From Anaerocolumna sedimenticola (lineage in GTDB: Bacteria; Bacillota; Clostridia; Lachnospirales; Lachnospiraceae): 64,000 nucleotides of DNA. Numbering within the stretch: the first letter of the stretch is position 1; each line of letters begins with the position of its first letter. Below are positions 45,466 through 55,152 of this stretch, in pieces. The notes under the pieces are model-generated. The model was not told the DNA's origin. It was given only the letters and a program-made list of their open reading frames with translations, and ran no database searches. Made by a program: the position numbers and the translations under genes. The stretch is from NCBI RefSeq assembly GCF_009931695.1, contig NZ_CP048000.1:5040501-5104500 (forward strand). Direction: 5' to 3'.

Positions 45466-46204
45466 CTCTTCTAACATAATCATCCACTACTTTACGGCCA
45501 ATATCCGGGTAATTCGTAATCATGGCATCCAGTTCATTCTCGCAAAGCATTATCATATCATCCACATCATTTACCGTCCATACACGAAGTTTTATACCTC
45601 TGCTTCTGCAATCCTCGATAAAATTCGGATACTGCAGGTTATATAGAGCAGGATGCAAGGCATCTACATGATATTTGCTGGCATACTCCGGCATATCCAA
45701 AAATCCGTACTCATATAAAAACCCTGTTTCTACAGCAGGATCTAATTCTTTTAACTTCATAATGGAAAAATGATTAAACGAGGAATATATGATACGTTTC
45801 TCAAGTCCCATCTTGCCGGTTAATTCCATTACCCTTTCTTCCAGGTCTTTATAAAATATAACGGTATTCTTTAATTCTACGTTAACAGTCACCCCGGTAT
45901 CTTTTATGAGGGAATAAACTTCCTCCAAGGTAGGAATTCTTACATTACCATACTCAGGAAATCTCTTATTGACATTTAATTTAGACAGTTCTTCATACGT
46001 AAAATCTTTTACCCAGCCTTTCCCGTCACTTACACGGTCTACAGTTTCATCATGTATGATTACGAGCTGCCCGTCCTTAGTCATCTGTACGTCAAGTTCT
46101 ATCCCGTCAGCACCCATTTCAATTGCTTTTTTAAATGCCACCAGTGTATTTTCCGGCGCATAACCAGAGGCCCCCCTATGTGCCCATACTTTAGTCTTTT
46201 TCAT
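45461..46204 (-). CDS. Glycerophosphodiester phosphodiesterase
   Basis: 247 aa TIM barrel. Catalytic and metal motifs HRGASGYAPENTLVAF (H near 10) and GIELDVQMTKDGQLVIIHD are intact. Hydrolyses glycerophosphodiesters to glycerol-3-phosphate and an alcohol; no signal peptide, so cytosolic. Start at ATG 46204 after GGAAAGGA; a longer in-frame opening reaches 46309 but lacks a site. Its C-terminus abuts the FtsX tail fragment, so the last few codons (DDYVRRG) may be altered by that junction. Confidence 0.9.
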   Translation of the reverse strand: MKKTKVWAHRGASGYAPENTLVAFKKAIEMGADGIELDVQMTKDGQLVIIHDETVDRVSDGKGWVKDFTYEELSKLNVNKRFPEYGNVRIPTLEEVYSLIKDTGVTVNVELKNTVIFYKDLEERVMELTGKMGLEKRIIYSSFNHFSIMKLKELDPAVETGFLYEYGFLDMPEYASKYHVDALHPALYNLQYPNFIEDCRSRGIKLRVWTVNDVDDMIMLCENELDAMITNYPDIGRKVVDDYVRRG

Positions 46205-46345
46205 CTGTTTATTCCTTTCCGACATTTCATTAAGAAATGTTCCTTTCCCTATATTTTCCTCCAATTTTAATATACTACTTTTATTAATTAAGTCAATCAG
46301 AATATCCATTTTAACTTCATTAAGGGACTGTAGTAAAATTCATAA

Positions 46346-46414
46346 TTATGACCGGTACTCCGGTGTATTCAGCAAAGTTCCTAACTCTTCCAAAGTTAAT
46401 TTAGCTATGATTTC
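46346..46414 (-). other. In-frame continuation after the TAG of the histidine phosphatase
   Basis: After TAG the same frame continues EIIAKLTLEELGTLLNTPEY to a TAA at 46346. The tail resembles the expected C-terminus of this phosphatase subfamily, so the TAG is probably a nonsense mutation (TAT or TAC would restore GYEII). Confidence 0.5.
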
Positions 46415-46909
46415 CTATCCGTTTCCCTGTCCGAGAGGTCTGATAACAACCGTTCCCATGTCCGGGATTTGCCCCAGCCCAATCTGATTTGGAAAATTGT
46501 GGGCAATAATCACCTTATTTGTTCCCTGAGGAGGTATTATTTCTAATTTTGTTTGGAGAGTATCTAATATTTTTCGCTGCTGGTCAGCGGATATATTGGT
46601 ACTCAGATTATTTATTTCGGCCCAAAACGGATCGACAGAAATATTGGACCATCCAAAAGCCAGCCCGGCCGTTTCTATGGTTCTGCAAAAGGGACTTGTT
46701 TGAATAAGATAATTAATTGGTATACGTAATTTTCGTAAAATCTGGCCATAATAAAACGCCTGCCATCTTCCCAATTCAGACAGATTTCTTTGTGTTAAAC
46801 AGTATCGGTAATTCAGGTTAGGCAGGTCTTCTCCGATTGTAGCTTCTCCATGCCTGGCATATAGAATTAATCCTCCCTCTCTTAGTAAATCAAGTATTGG
46901 TTTGTTCAT
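46415..46909 (-). CDS. Histidine phosphatase superfamily protein (possibly truncated by TAG)
   Basis: 164 aa. Phosphoglycerate-mutase-like fold: catalytic ARHGEA near residue 19, second-half arginine in QTSPFCRTIETA and late histidine in KVIIAHNF. Substrate unknown. The reading ends at a TAG directly after GQGNG, but the frame continues for 22 further sense codons. Ribosome site is weak. Removing about 22 residues could affect the last strand but not the catalytic residues. Confidence 0.8.
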   Translation of the reverse strand: MNKPILDLLREGGLILYARHGEATIGEDLPNLNYRYCLTQRNLSELGRWQAFYYGQILRKLRIPINYLIQTSPFCRTIETAGLAFGWSNISVDPFWAEINNLSTNISADQQRKILDTLQTKLEIIPPQGTNKVIIAHNFPNQIGLGQIPDMGTVVIRPLGQGNG

Positions 46910-46994
46910 TTTTTAATTCACCTGCAGTAAATTTTAAACTTCATAATACATTATGATATATACGATAAAATGTTAATTTATATCCTCACAGGTT

Positions 46995-49247
46995 TTATTC
47001 TGCCCCTGCTTTTAGGGCATCACTCATAGAAATTGCATTGACTTTTTTCTTACATAACCATTTTGATATTTCATAGGAAAACATTACAACAATAAAACCT
47101 ACTCCAATGTAAATTGGTTCGATGGTCACGGGCATTGCAAATGGAGCGCTGTTCTCAAGTGCTTTCATCAGCCCGCCCATTATAGCAAAACTAAGCGGTA
47201 TTCCTATAATATACCCCATTATGACTACAATCGTAGAACTATTAAGAATCAAAGAGTTTATTTCCCTCTTTCTATATCCGAAAATCTTCATCAGCGAAAT
47301 CGTACTCTTGTTTTCTTCAATGATTACGGAGGTTACAATATAGATAATAATCATTCCGATGATAAATGCCACCGCCGAAATAAAAAAAACTGTTGCCTTC
47401 AAAGGCACCATGCCGCTCTGTATGGCGGCTATCTTATCTTCTATGGACAATACGGTATACTCCTCGTTTTTCGGAATATCCAGGGGTTTATTGCCGAAAA
47501 GCCCATTATAGCTTCCTTCTGGCATCCCGAACTTCTCGTTATACTCTGAAAGGGGCATGGATATAGTCATGTTATAGGATGATGCGATGCCACCGACTCT
47601 CAGCGTAAATTCCTGATAATCCGATTTTCGGACGATAGTAATTGTGTCGCCCCGCTTTACTTTCAATCTATCGGCAATCGGTTTGGTTATAATGACCTGA
47701 TCCATTCTCAGTTTCTTGCCGGATTCATCCAATACCGTCATTATTTTAGAATCCGGCAGTACACCGGCAACATGAAAAACTTTATTATCATCACCCTGAA
47801 ACATGAACTTTGATACCGCGAAAGGTTCACTGCCCGCAGGTGCCGGTTCTGTGCGCAGATTCTCGAACACATATTCATATTGGTAATTCTGTGAGTTTTT
47901 TACTTCAGTTGTAAGAAAATAATTCATACCGCTTTTCAGGAAAAATCCGAAGAGCAAAAGTAACGTCGCCGTGATGCAGCCGGTAAGTAACAAGATGAGA
48001 CGTGACAGGCTTCTAAGCTGTTCCCGAAATTTAAATTTTACAGTAAATTTTAATTTTTCAAGCTTAAATCTGCGCTCCAGGAAATTGACCTTATTTTTCT
48101 CTCTATCTCCTTTCATCAACTCGGCAGGCGATTGCCCCAGCTCTTTATGGATCACAAGAAATACACTTATTCCCAGAAATATAATTGGAAAGATAAAGCT
48201 CAGGATTATGACGGCCAGGCTATATTCGATACCTGTCATTGGTATTTCGCAAAACTCAAAATAAACGGATAACAGAGAACGTACGGTAAATATCCCAAGG
48301 ATGGTCCCAAGGATACCTCCAATTCCGGCGATTACCAGGGGAAATTTCAAATAATGGAGATAGAGCTCCTTCCTTTTATAACCCAACGCATATAATGCTC
48401 CGGCAATCACTGATTCACGTTTGATCATGCGCCCGATTACGTTACTGAGTAAGACTGCGGTCAACAATAGAACCGTAATAGGCATTGCCCTACCCATAAG
48501 ACTGGCAGAATTAAATTTCGCAGCAGCTCCGCTGACTCTGACATTCACACCGATATCTGTCCATTGTAGGATGTCAATACCACGGCTTTTAAGTAATCCC
48601 AAAAACTCTTTAGACTGGCTGCGGGCACTATCTTCCTTATGGTTAAATTTCACTGCATAGAAATTGCTTCCTTTCCTAAACGCAGCGAAATCCTCCCGGC
48701 TTATAACGGCAATACCGAAACTCTGAGGCGAATACAAAAGGTCCGTTTCCGATTTAAGCGGAACAATATAATTCGGAAGCATCATGAAACCGGTAACCGT
48801 AAATTGCTTATCCCCTATGGTGAGTACATCGCCGATTTTAATTCCCTGTGCGGCAGCGAAAGTCGGGTTTAGCAGGATATCACCGCTGCTGTTTAAGTTT
48901 TTGCCCTGGGTGACGGCAGGAATATTGATCTTATCATTTTCAGTGAAGATACGCAGTGTTATTCCTTCCGATAATGAGTAATCAAAAGTTTTCCCTTCTT
49001 CAATCACCAAATCTGAAGTCAGCGAAAGTGTATCCAGATTATTAATGCTTTTGTCTGTTGTAAAGGAAGCGTCTTCCTGCACATAATCATTTGCATATTC
49101 ATTCATCAGCTGTATTAAATTGTTACTAACCAAAACCAGATTCGTAAATAGAAAACAGCTGAAAATAATCAATAAAATGGAGCCGATATATTGTGCTTTG
49201 TTTTCCAGCAAAACACGTCTGATTCTCTTATTAATTACCATCACCAT
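46995..49247 (-). CDS. FtsX-type ABC transporter permease, cassette 1
   Basis: 750 aa. Eight or more membrane helices in the two-FtsX-domain layout: helix 1 near 18-38, a large extracytoplasmic domain to about 250, three helices, a cytoplasmic linker (SPAELMKGDREK), then a second extracytoplasmic domain and three helices ending KKVNAISMSDALKAGAE. MacB/LolC-like exporter or lipid/peptide-stress transporter. It overlaps its ATPase gene by 7 bp. Paralogue of 50983-53238 with the same length. Confidence 0.9.
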   Translation of the reverse strand: MVMVINKRIRRVLLENKAQYIGSILLIIFSCFLFTNLVLVSNNLIQLMNEYANDYVQEDASFTTDKSINNLDTLSLTSDLVIEEGKTFDYSLSEGITLRIFTENDKINIPAVTQGKNLNSSGDILLNPTFAAAQGIKIGDVLTIGDKQFTVTGFMMLPNYIVPLKSETDLLYSPQSFGIAVISREDFAAFRKGSNFYAVKFNHKEDSARSQSKEFLGLLKSRGIDILQWTDIGVNVRVSGAAAKFNSASLMGRAMPITVLLLTAVLLSNVIGRMIKRESVIAGALYALGYKRKELYLHYLKFPLVIAGIGGILGTILGIFTVRSLLSVYFEFCEIPMTGIEYSLAVIILSFIFPIIFLGISVFLVIHKELGQSPAELMKGDREKNKVNFLERRFKLEKLKFTVKFKFREQLRSLSRLILLLTGCITATLLLLFGFFLKSGMNYFLTTEVKNSQNYQYEYVFENLRTEPAPAGSEPFAVSKFMFQGDDNKVFHVAGVLPDSKIMTVLDESGKKLRMDQVIITKPIADRLKVKRGDTITIVRKSDYQEFTLRVGGIASSYNMTISMPLSEYNEKFGMPEGSYNGLFGNKPLDIPKNEEYTVLSIEDKIAAIQSGMVPLKATVFFISAVAFIIGMIIIYIVTSVIIEENKSTISLMKIFGYRKREINSLILNSSTIVVIMGYIIGIPLSFAIMGGLMKALENSAPFAMPVTIEPIYIGVGFIVVMFSYEISKWLCKKKVNAISMSDALKAGAE

Positions 49248-49939
49248 TCAATCCTTTCTGCCGGAATCGTTTTCTCATTTATCAGAATTTCTGCAATTTC
49301 ACCGCTTCTTACCTTGTATACTCTGTTAGCCATAGCTGCAATGGCAGTATTATGGGTTATCATCAAAATAGTGGTTCCGTATTTTTTATTCACCTGCTGT
49401 AATAATTGTAAGATACTGCGGGACGTACTAAAATCTAGTGCTCCGGTTGGCTCGTCGCAAAGCAGCAGCTTCGGATTCTTGACAATCGCCCTGGCAATCG
49501 ACACTCTTTGCTGCTCACCGCCGGATAACTCCCTTGGAAAACGAAATTTTTTATCCGTCATTCCCACAGAAGCTAAAACTTCATCCGTATTCAGAGGTGA
49601 TTTACTTATGTTGGATACAACTTCTATATTTTCCCCAACTGTTAGGTTGGGAACCAGATTATAAAACTGGAATATAAAACCAATATCCTTACGTCTGTAG
49701 TCTGTCAGCTTCTCGTCGTTTAAACTATTTATCTCTAATCCATCGATTAAAATCTGCCCGCTGTCGCACCGGTCAATACCGCCTATTATATTTATCAGCG
49801 TTGATTTTCCGGACCCGGAAGGCCCTAATATAACACCAATCTCCCCTTTATTAAGCTCCATTCCGATTCCCTTTAGGATTTCCGTTTTAACCAGGCCGCT
49901 TGTATAACTTTTCTTTAAGTTACTAATCTCAATAAACAT
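49241..49939 (-). CDS. ABC transporter ATP-binding protein, cassette 1 (MacB/LolD type)
   Basis: 232 aa. Walker A GPSGSGKST, signature ELSGGEQQRVSIARAI, Walker B LLLCDEPTGALD, H-loop MITHN. Start taken at ATG 49939 (MFIEISNLKKSY), after GGGGAAAAGG. Drives the FtsX permease downstream. Nearly the same length and sequence as the cassette 2 ATPase, indicating duplication. Confidence 0.93.
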   Translation of the reverse strand: MFIEISNLKKSYTSGLVKTEILKGIGMELNKGEIGVILGPSGSGKSTLINIIGGIDRCDSGQILIDGLEINSLNDEKLTDYRRKDIGFIFQFYNLVPNLTVGENIEVVSNISKSPLNTDEVLASVGMTDKKFRFPRELSGGEQQRVSIARAIVKNPKLLLCDEPTGALDFSTSRSILQLLQQVNKKYGTTILMITHNTAIAAMANRVYKVRSGEIAEILINEKTIPAERIEW

Positions 49940-49955
49940 ATTCCTTTTCCCCTTT

Positions 49956-50636
49956 CTATCGGTACAGGATTTTACGTAGAGTTTGCAGATACTCTTCAAG
50001 CTCTTTTCCCGCATCATCAAAATGCGCCTTGTAGGCATCTACTTCATCACCATACCGGAACAGACTTTCGGTGAAACCATTCATCGTCCATATAATAATG
50101 TTTTGCGCCTTTTCTTTATCAATACCATCTTTTAAAATTGTTTTGTTTTTGTTCGACCTTTCATAGATCTGCTTCATGAGCGTATAATTTAAATTAACTA
50201 AATCTCCTGGCAGCCCCTCCGGGAAAACATCATTAATTGATAAATATGCTTTCATCATAAATCCGAATATAAGCGGATACCGGGATGACAGGTCTCTTTT
50301 TAAATTTGATACAGTCTTGATATTTTCAAGAAAATCGCAAGAATCCGAAATGACCTTTTCATACTCAGTAATAAATATGTCCAGGACATATTTATTAAGA
50401 AACAAAAAAAGCCCCCTTTTTGATCCAAAGTAATGAAATAACAGTCCTTTTGATATACCCGCTTCTTTCACGATTACATCCGTATTCGCTGCCGTATAAC
50501 CTTTTGAAAACTCCCTTAACGCAACTTCAATAAAACGCTCACGTTTTTCTTCTTCCATTGTCATAAATTTATGTTCCTTAATGTCATATTCTTTGACAAA
50601 CTCGGAATCATCTATTTTTCTAGCCAGTTTTATCAC
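49956..50636 (-). CDS. TetR-family regulator, cassette 1
   Basis: Up to 226 aa. TetR helix-turn-helix (RERFIEVALREFSKGY, VIVKEAGISKGLLFHYFGSK) followed by a helical ligand domain. The start is uncertain: GTG at 50636 lies inside a GAGGTGAT sequence shared with the cassette 2 regulator, while ATG at 50564 follows AAGGA and would give 202 aa. It lies 16 bp before the ATPase, so the three genes form an operon. Two ATTGACT-N3-AGTCAAT operators lie directly upstream, implying autorepression. Confidence 0.85.
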   Translation of the reverse strand: MIKLARKIDDSEFVKEYDIKEHKFMTMEEEKRERFIEVALREFSKGYTAANTDVIVKEAGISKGLLFHYFGSKRGLFLFLNKYVLDIFITEYEKVISDSCDFLENIKTVSNLKRDLSSRYPLIFGFMMKAYLSINDVFPEGLPGDLVNLNYTLMKQIYERSNKNKTILKDGIDKEKAQNIIIWTMNGFTESLFRYGDEVDAYKAHFDDAGKELEEYLQTLRKILYR

Positions 50637-50651
50637 CTCATTTATATTTTC

Positions 50652-50668
50652 ATTGACTACAAGTCAAT
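50652..50668. promoter_or_regulatory. TetR operator, cassette 1, site 1
   Basis: ATTGACT-ACA-AGTCAAT, a perfect-arm dyad just upstream of the regulator. Confidence 0.75.
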
Positions 50669-50685
50669 TATAGATTATATTATAG

Positions 50686-50712
50686 CACTTATTGACTTAA
50701 AGTCAATAAGTG
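50686..50712. promoter_or_regulatory. TetR operator, cassette 1, site 2
   Basis: A 27-bp dyad CACTTATTGACT...AGTCAATAAGTG with the same core ATTGACT-N3-AGTCAAT, 39 bp from site 1. The two sites flank the likely promoter. Confidence 0.75.
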
Positions 50713-50909
50713 TCAATTAAAAATTATCCTACTCGTATGTAATATTCTAATAAGCTTTCAATTCTAATTTAAGGGAAAGAACATAGCGCCGAATGCTGTC
50801 ATTTTAGTGACAGATTCCATAGGTATTAACCTTTTGCATGAACTTTGTAATCTGTTTGGATGGTTTTTAATTAAACAGAAAATTTGAGTAAAATCTGGTA
50901 TGATAAAGA

Positions 50910-50943
50910 AACCCTTGCTCCACGGTAAAGCAGTGCAAGGGTT
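50910..50943 (-). terminator. Terminator after cassette 2
   Basis: AACCCTTGC / GCAAGGGTT stem followed by TTCTTTAT on the minus strand; isolates cassette 2 from cassette 1. Confidence 0.8.
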
Positions 50944-50982
50944 GTATATAAAATTTAATATTTAACTTGAACAATGACTCTT

Positions 50983-53238
50983 CTATTCCATTCCTGCTTT
51001 TAGTGCCTCACTCATGGAAACTGCATTCACTTTTTTCGCACATAACAATTTACTAAGCTGATAGGTTAACATAATCGCAGCGAAACAGATAACCACATAA
51101 AGCGGGTTTATAATGATTGGCAGCACTAAATTTATCATGGCACCAAGATAGCCATACATAGCATCCATTGATGCCGCCATAATGGGAATACTGATTATAA
51201 ATCCTGCTATAATTACATAGGTTGAGCTGTTTAATATCAGAGTCTGAATTTCCTTATGTCTGTAGCCAAATATCTTAAACATTGAAATAGTGTTTTTATT
51301 TTCCTCAATAATCAATGAGGTTACAAGGTAGAGGATAATCAGGCCTACAACACAGGAAATTACCGTCATGGCCACCACCATGGAAACCATCGGACCCAGT
51401 AATTCATCCATGGCATTTGAAACCTCACTCAGGGATTTTGTTCCTGAGAGTTTATCTTCCGGAATAGCAAGCTTTTTCGTACTCCAAATTCCCATATAAC
51501 TATTTTCCGGAATACCAAGCTGCTCATTTAACTTAGCCATGGGCAAAAATATAAATTGGCCCGCATAGGAATCGGCTACCGCGTCAATATGAAAAGTATA
51601 AGACTTTCCGTCCTGCTTATTAATGAGACTTACAGTATCACCTGCATTAATTCCCAGCCGGTCAGCCAATGGTTTCGTAATATTAACCTGATTGTTGGGA
51701 AGCGGATTATCCTTGTTGTCCTTCAGCGTCAAAATTGTGGAATCCGGCTCAACGCCGGTTACATAAAATTCGACTTCTTCCTGGCCTTCCGGATAAAATC
51801 TTCCCGCAGAGAAAACTTCCGCACCCTCCGGTGCTTCACCGGATTGAACATCCTTAAAGGCATATTCATATTCAAATTTATACGTACCGTTAGTACTGTT
51901 TTTGAATACATAATTCATAGAATTCATTATGGTAAATCCAAAAAGCATAAAAACAGACGCACTGGTAACACCCAATAATAAAAATACAAGTCGTGAAACA
52001 CTTCTCAGCTGCTCCCGCAGTTTAAATTTGGTATTGAACTTTAATTTATCTAATTTAATTGCACGTTCTATGGCATTAACCCTGGTTTTTTGTTTATCTC
52101 CTTTCATTAGCTCCGCCGGAGAAAGTTTTAATTCCGAACGTATCACGCAATAGCTGCTAAGTCCTAAAAACAAAACCGGAGTCAGTATTCCAATCAGGAC
52201 ATTCAAGTAGCTCAGTTTAATGCCGTTAACGGGAACATTATAATATGAAATCATAGCCATAACCGCAGGTGCAACGGATGGCAATGCCAATAAACTGCCA
52301 ATAATGCCTCCTGCTAAAGCCAGAATGATAGGAATTGCCATATAGTGCCGAATTAATTCCCCTCTTCGGTAACCCTGGGCATAAAGTGTCCCTATGATCA
52401 CCGATTCTTGTCGTATCATACGCCATATCATGATACCGATTATTAAACAGCACATAAGAAACATTGCAGACGGCAATGGCACACTCATGGTTTTCATACC
52501 TGTTATGGAGGCCCAAGGCATTCTGGCGCGTTTGTTGTTCATAATATCAATCCATTCAGACTCTGTAATTCCCTCATCATGCAGACGTTCCCTAAGCTGT
52601 ACCGCTTGTTCATTAATACTTTGTCCTCTTTTATTAAATCTGACGGAATATATAACCGAAGGATTACCTAAACCGGTAAAATCCTCACTATCGATAACTC
52701 CAATACCAAAATTATCGGGTGAATTCATAATATCATTTACATTTTTTAATGGATAGATATAATGAGGCAAGGATACAAAACCTGCGACCGCAAATGTTTT
52801 TCCTAATATATTGATACTGCTTCCGACAGGATAACCATTCGCTTTGGCAAAGGCCGGATCCAATAATATTTCTCCCGGGCCGGAAAGAGGTTTTCCTTCT
52901 GTTACAGCCGGAATATTCACCCTTTTTGTATTACTAAGCAGCCGAAGCGTAAGAGTATCAGAAAGAGCCGCATCGAAGCTCTTTGACTCCTCGATTAAAG
53001 CATTAAAATCTTTCTCTAATTTTGCACCATCCGTAATCGGCTTATCGGTCTGAAAGGATAAATCTTCCTGCTTATTTTCTTCCGTAAAGGAAGTAACCAA
53101 GTCACCCAGATTCCGAGCTATTCCTGAAGCTACTAAAAATGTATAGCTTCCAAGGATAATTAATATAAGAACTCCAAGATACCGCATAACATTTTCCTTA
53201 AATATCCGAAATACTCTCCGTTTTAGTGCCATTACCAC
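50983..53238 (-). CDS. FtsX-type ABC transporter permease, cassette 2
   Basis: 751 aa, same two-FtsX layout as cassette 1, ending KKVNAVSMSEALKAGME. The conserved RQESVIIGTLYAQGYRRGEL and SPAELMKGDKQK segments align with the cassette 1 permease, while the extracytoplasmic domains have diverged more. This suggests a change of substrate after duplication. Overlaps the ATPase gene by 7 bp. Confidence 0.9.
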   Translation of the reverse strand: MVMALKRRVFRIFKENVMRYLGVLILIILGSYTFLVASGIARNLGDLVTSFTEENKQEDLSFQTDKPITDGAKLEKDFNALIEESKSFDAALSDTLTLRLLSNTKRVNIPAVTEGKPLSGPGEILLDPAFAKANGYPVGSSINILGKTFAVAGFVSLPHYIYPLKNVNDIMNSPDNFGIGVIDSEDFTGLGNPSVIYSVRFNKRGQSINEQAVQLRERLHDEGITESEWIDIMNNKRARMPWASITGMKTMSVPLPSAMFLMCCLIIGIMIWRMIRQESVIIGTLYAQGYRRGELIRHYMAIPIILALAGGIIGSLLALPSVAPAVMAMISYYNVPVNGIKLSYLNVLIGILTPVLFLGLSSYCVIRSELKLSPAELMKGDKQKTRVNAIERAIKLDKLKFNTKFKLREQLRSVSRLVFLLLGVTSASVFMLFGFTIMNSMNYVFKNSTNGTYKFEYEYAFKDVQSGEAPEGAEVFSAGRFYPEGQEEVEFYVTGVEPDSTILTLKDNKDNPLPNNQVNITKPLADRLGINAGDTVSLINKQDGKSYTFHIDAVADSYAGQFIFLPMAKLNEQLGIPENSYMGIWSTKKLAIPEDKLSGTKSLSEVSNAMDELLGPMVSMVVAMTVISCVVGLIILYLVTSLIIEENKNTISMFKIFGYRHKEIQTLILNSSTYVIIAGFIISIPIMAASMDAMYGYLGAMINLVLPIIINPLYVVICFAAIMLTYQLSKLLCAKKVNAVSMSEALKAGME

Positions 53239-53930
53239 TCAATCCTTTCCGCCGGAACCGTCACCTGATTAACCACAGTTTCTACGATTTCCCCGCTTCT
53301 TACTTTAAATACCCGGTTAGCCATAGCCGCAATGGCAGCGTTGTGGGTTATCATTAAAATAGTTGTTCCGAATTCCTTATTTACTTTTTGTAAAAGCTTC
53401 AAAATACTGCGGGACGTCTGAAAATCAAGTGCACCGGTGGGCTCATCACAAAGAAGCAGCTTCGGATTCTTGACAATCGCTCTGGCAATGGATACACGTT
53501 GCTGCTCACCGCCGCTTAATTCCCTGGGGAAACGGTGTTTCTTATCCTGCATTTCCACCGCTTTTAAAACTTCATCTATATTGAATGGTGATTTACTTAT
53601 GTTAGACACGACTTCAATATTCTCCCCGACTGTAAGATTCGGAACCAGATTATAGAACTGGAAGATAAAACCGATATCCTCTCGTCTAAAATCTGTCAGC
53701 TGGTTTTCATTCAATTTATTGATTTCTACCCCGTCAACTAATACCTTACCGCTATCGCAACGGTCAATACCGCCCAGAATATTCATCAGTGTGGATTTTC
53801 CCGAACCGGAAGGCCCTAGGATCACACCAACTTCTCCTTTCTCCAGCTGCATTTCAATCCCTTTTAACACCTCTGTTTTAACCTCACCTGACATATAACT
53901 TTTTTTCAGGCCTGAAATATAAATAAACAT
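53232..53930 (-). CDS. ABC transporter ATP-binding protein, cassette 2 (MacB/LolD type)
   Basis: 232 aa with intact Walker A (GPSGSGKST), ELSGGEQQRVSIARAI signature and LLLCDEPTGALD. Very similar to the cassette 1 ATPase throughout. Start ATG follows AAGGAGG and lies 1 bp after the TetR stop. Confidence 0.93.
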   Translation of the reverse strand: MFIYISGLKKSYMSGEVKTEVLKGIEMQLEKGEVGVILGPSGSGKSTLMNILGGIDRCDSGKVLVDGVEINKLNENQLTDFRREDIGFIFQFYNLVPNLTVGENIEVVSNISKSPFNIDEVLKAVEMQDKKHRFPRELSGGEQQRVSIARAIVKNPKLLLCDEPTGALDFQTSRSILKLLQKVNKEFGTTILMITHNAAIAAMANRVFKVRSGEIVETVVNQVTVPAERIEW

Positions 53931-53931
53931 A

Positions 53932-54564
53932 TTATTGTTCCTCCTTTTTGTAGAAACAGCGTTTTAATATATCAAAATATTCGTCCCATTCATAAAATAA
54001 TTCAATATCAACATTTTCAAAGGAACTGACTTTCTTTATCTGCTGTTCTGAAAAACTCATGATTGTCCATGTAATAATGTTCATTATCTTTTTCGTATCC
54101 ATATCATCGCGAAATTTAGATAGGTTAATATTTTTGTACCCCATACCTAAGCCGTTTTCGATCAGTTCTTTTTTAATCGCATCTATTTTTGATTTTACTT
54201 CTGGTGAATTTTCGTTGGGAACACTCTTAAGAAAATCAAACGCTTTCGGGTATTGCTTATAGATTCTAAGTTTAATCAATCCGATTTGCTTCATTCTTTC
54301 AAAAAGATCCGTTTCATTCCAATCTATTTCATCATAGATTTTATTAATTACACCGTTGACATAATCAAATAAAAATAAATACAATTCCTTTTTGCTGTTA
54401 AAATACTTAAATAATGATCCTTTCGCTATTTCTGCTTCCTTAATAATTACATTGGTTGAAGCCTTTTCATAACCGTTCTGTGCAAATTCTTTTAAAGCTG
54501 CGTTTATGATACGTTCCTGTTTCTCCCGATCTAAACTGTAAAATATCTGATAAATGATAATCAC
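53932..54564 (-). CDS. TetR-family regulator, cassette 2
   Basis: 210 aa. Helix-turn-helix RIINAALKEFAQNGYEKAST, VIIKEAEIAKGSLFKYFNSK, then a helical ligand domain. Start is probably the GTG at 54564 or a rare codon just after the shared GAGGTGAT sequence; no ATG is nearby in frame. Heads the cassette 2 operon. Two TGACC-type dyads lie 60-105 bp upstream and differ from the cassette 1 operators. Confidence 0.85.
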   Translation of the reverse strand: MIIIYQIFYSLDREKQERIINAALKEFAQNGYEKASTNVIIKEAEIAKGSLFKYFNSKKELYLFLFDYVNGVINKIYDEIDWNETDLFERMKQIGLIKLRIYKQYPKAFDFLKSVPNENSPEVKSKIDAIKKELIENGLGMGYKNINLSKFRDDMDTKKIMNIITWTIMSFSEQQIKKVSSFENVDIELFYEWDEYFDILKRCFYKKEEQ

Positions 54565-54621
54565 CTCTTTTTTCTTATAAAACTTTTTATTGAAACCGTA
54601 GTAAATAATCCAAATAAAAAA

Positions 54622-54636
54622 TGACCACTTCGGTCA
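54622..54636. promoter_or_regulatory. TetR operator, cassette 2, site 1
   Basis: TGACC-ACTTC-GGTCA, perfect 5-bp arms. Confidence 0.65.
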
Positions 54637-54654
54637 CTATTATTATACAGCGAG

Positions 54655-54669
54655 TGACCGCAGTAGTCA
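54655..54669. promoter_or_regulatory. TetR operator, cassette 2, site 2
   Basis: TGACC-GCAGT-AGTCA, same layout with one arm mismatch, 33 bp from site 1. Confidence 0.6.
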
Positions 54670-54778
54670 ATGGAATTTTTTAAGTCATTTTTAAATATTA
54701 CTTTTCGATAACATGAAAGCTGCTTTTTATTGCATGTATTACTGTGGTATCAAATAACGTTGTATTCACTTCCGGCTG

Positions 54779-55135
54779 TTATAGTAGTTTTTCTATAGCC
54801 TGCTCCAGATTATTTACAAAGAAAAAATCTCTGCCTCTGTTACACTCGTATATAAAGTCGTGTAAAGGTTTGCTTGTGTATTTGGAAAAATCTCCAATGA
54901 CAGCCATTTTGATATGATAATTTATAAACTTTTGAAGTATTTCACCGGCGATACCACTGCTCAGAATAAAAAATTCCTCGCATATGTTATTTTTATCAAT
55001 AATGATTCTGCTGCAGCTTTTTTCATAGTTAACTGTCATCATCAAATCAAGGGCAGATTGCGTATCAGATATTAAAATATCGTCACTGTTGATAGATACT
55101 ATTAAATTGTTTATCTCAGTTATAGTGTAGTTCAT
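54779..55135 (-). CDS. DUF4180 domain protein
   Basis: 118 aa from ATG 55135 (MNYTITEINN), after AAAGGAG. The family core is clear near 65-85: SSGIAGEILQKFINYHIK, followed by MAVIGDFSKYTS and a C-terminal LEQAIEKLL. Function of DUF4180 is unknown to me. It starts 17 bp after the stop of a PadR protein that carries its own DUF4180, so both are in one operon. Confidence 0.8.
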   Translation of the reverse strand: MNYTITEINNLIVSINSDDILISDTQSALDLMMTVNYEKSCSRIIIDKNNICEEFFILSSGIAGEILQKFINYHIKMAVIGDFSKYTSKPLHDFIYECNRGRDFFFVNNLEQAIEKLL

Positions 55136-55152
55136 ACTATGAACATCTCCTT

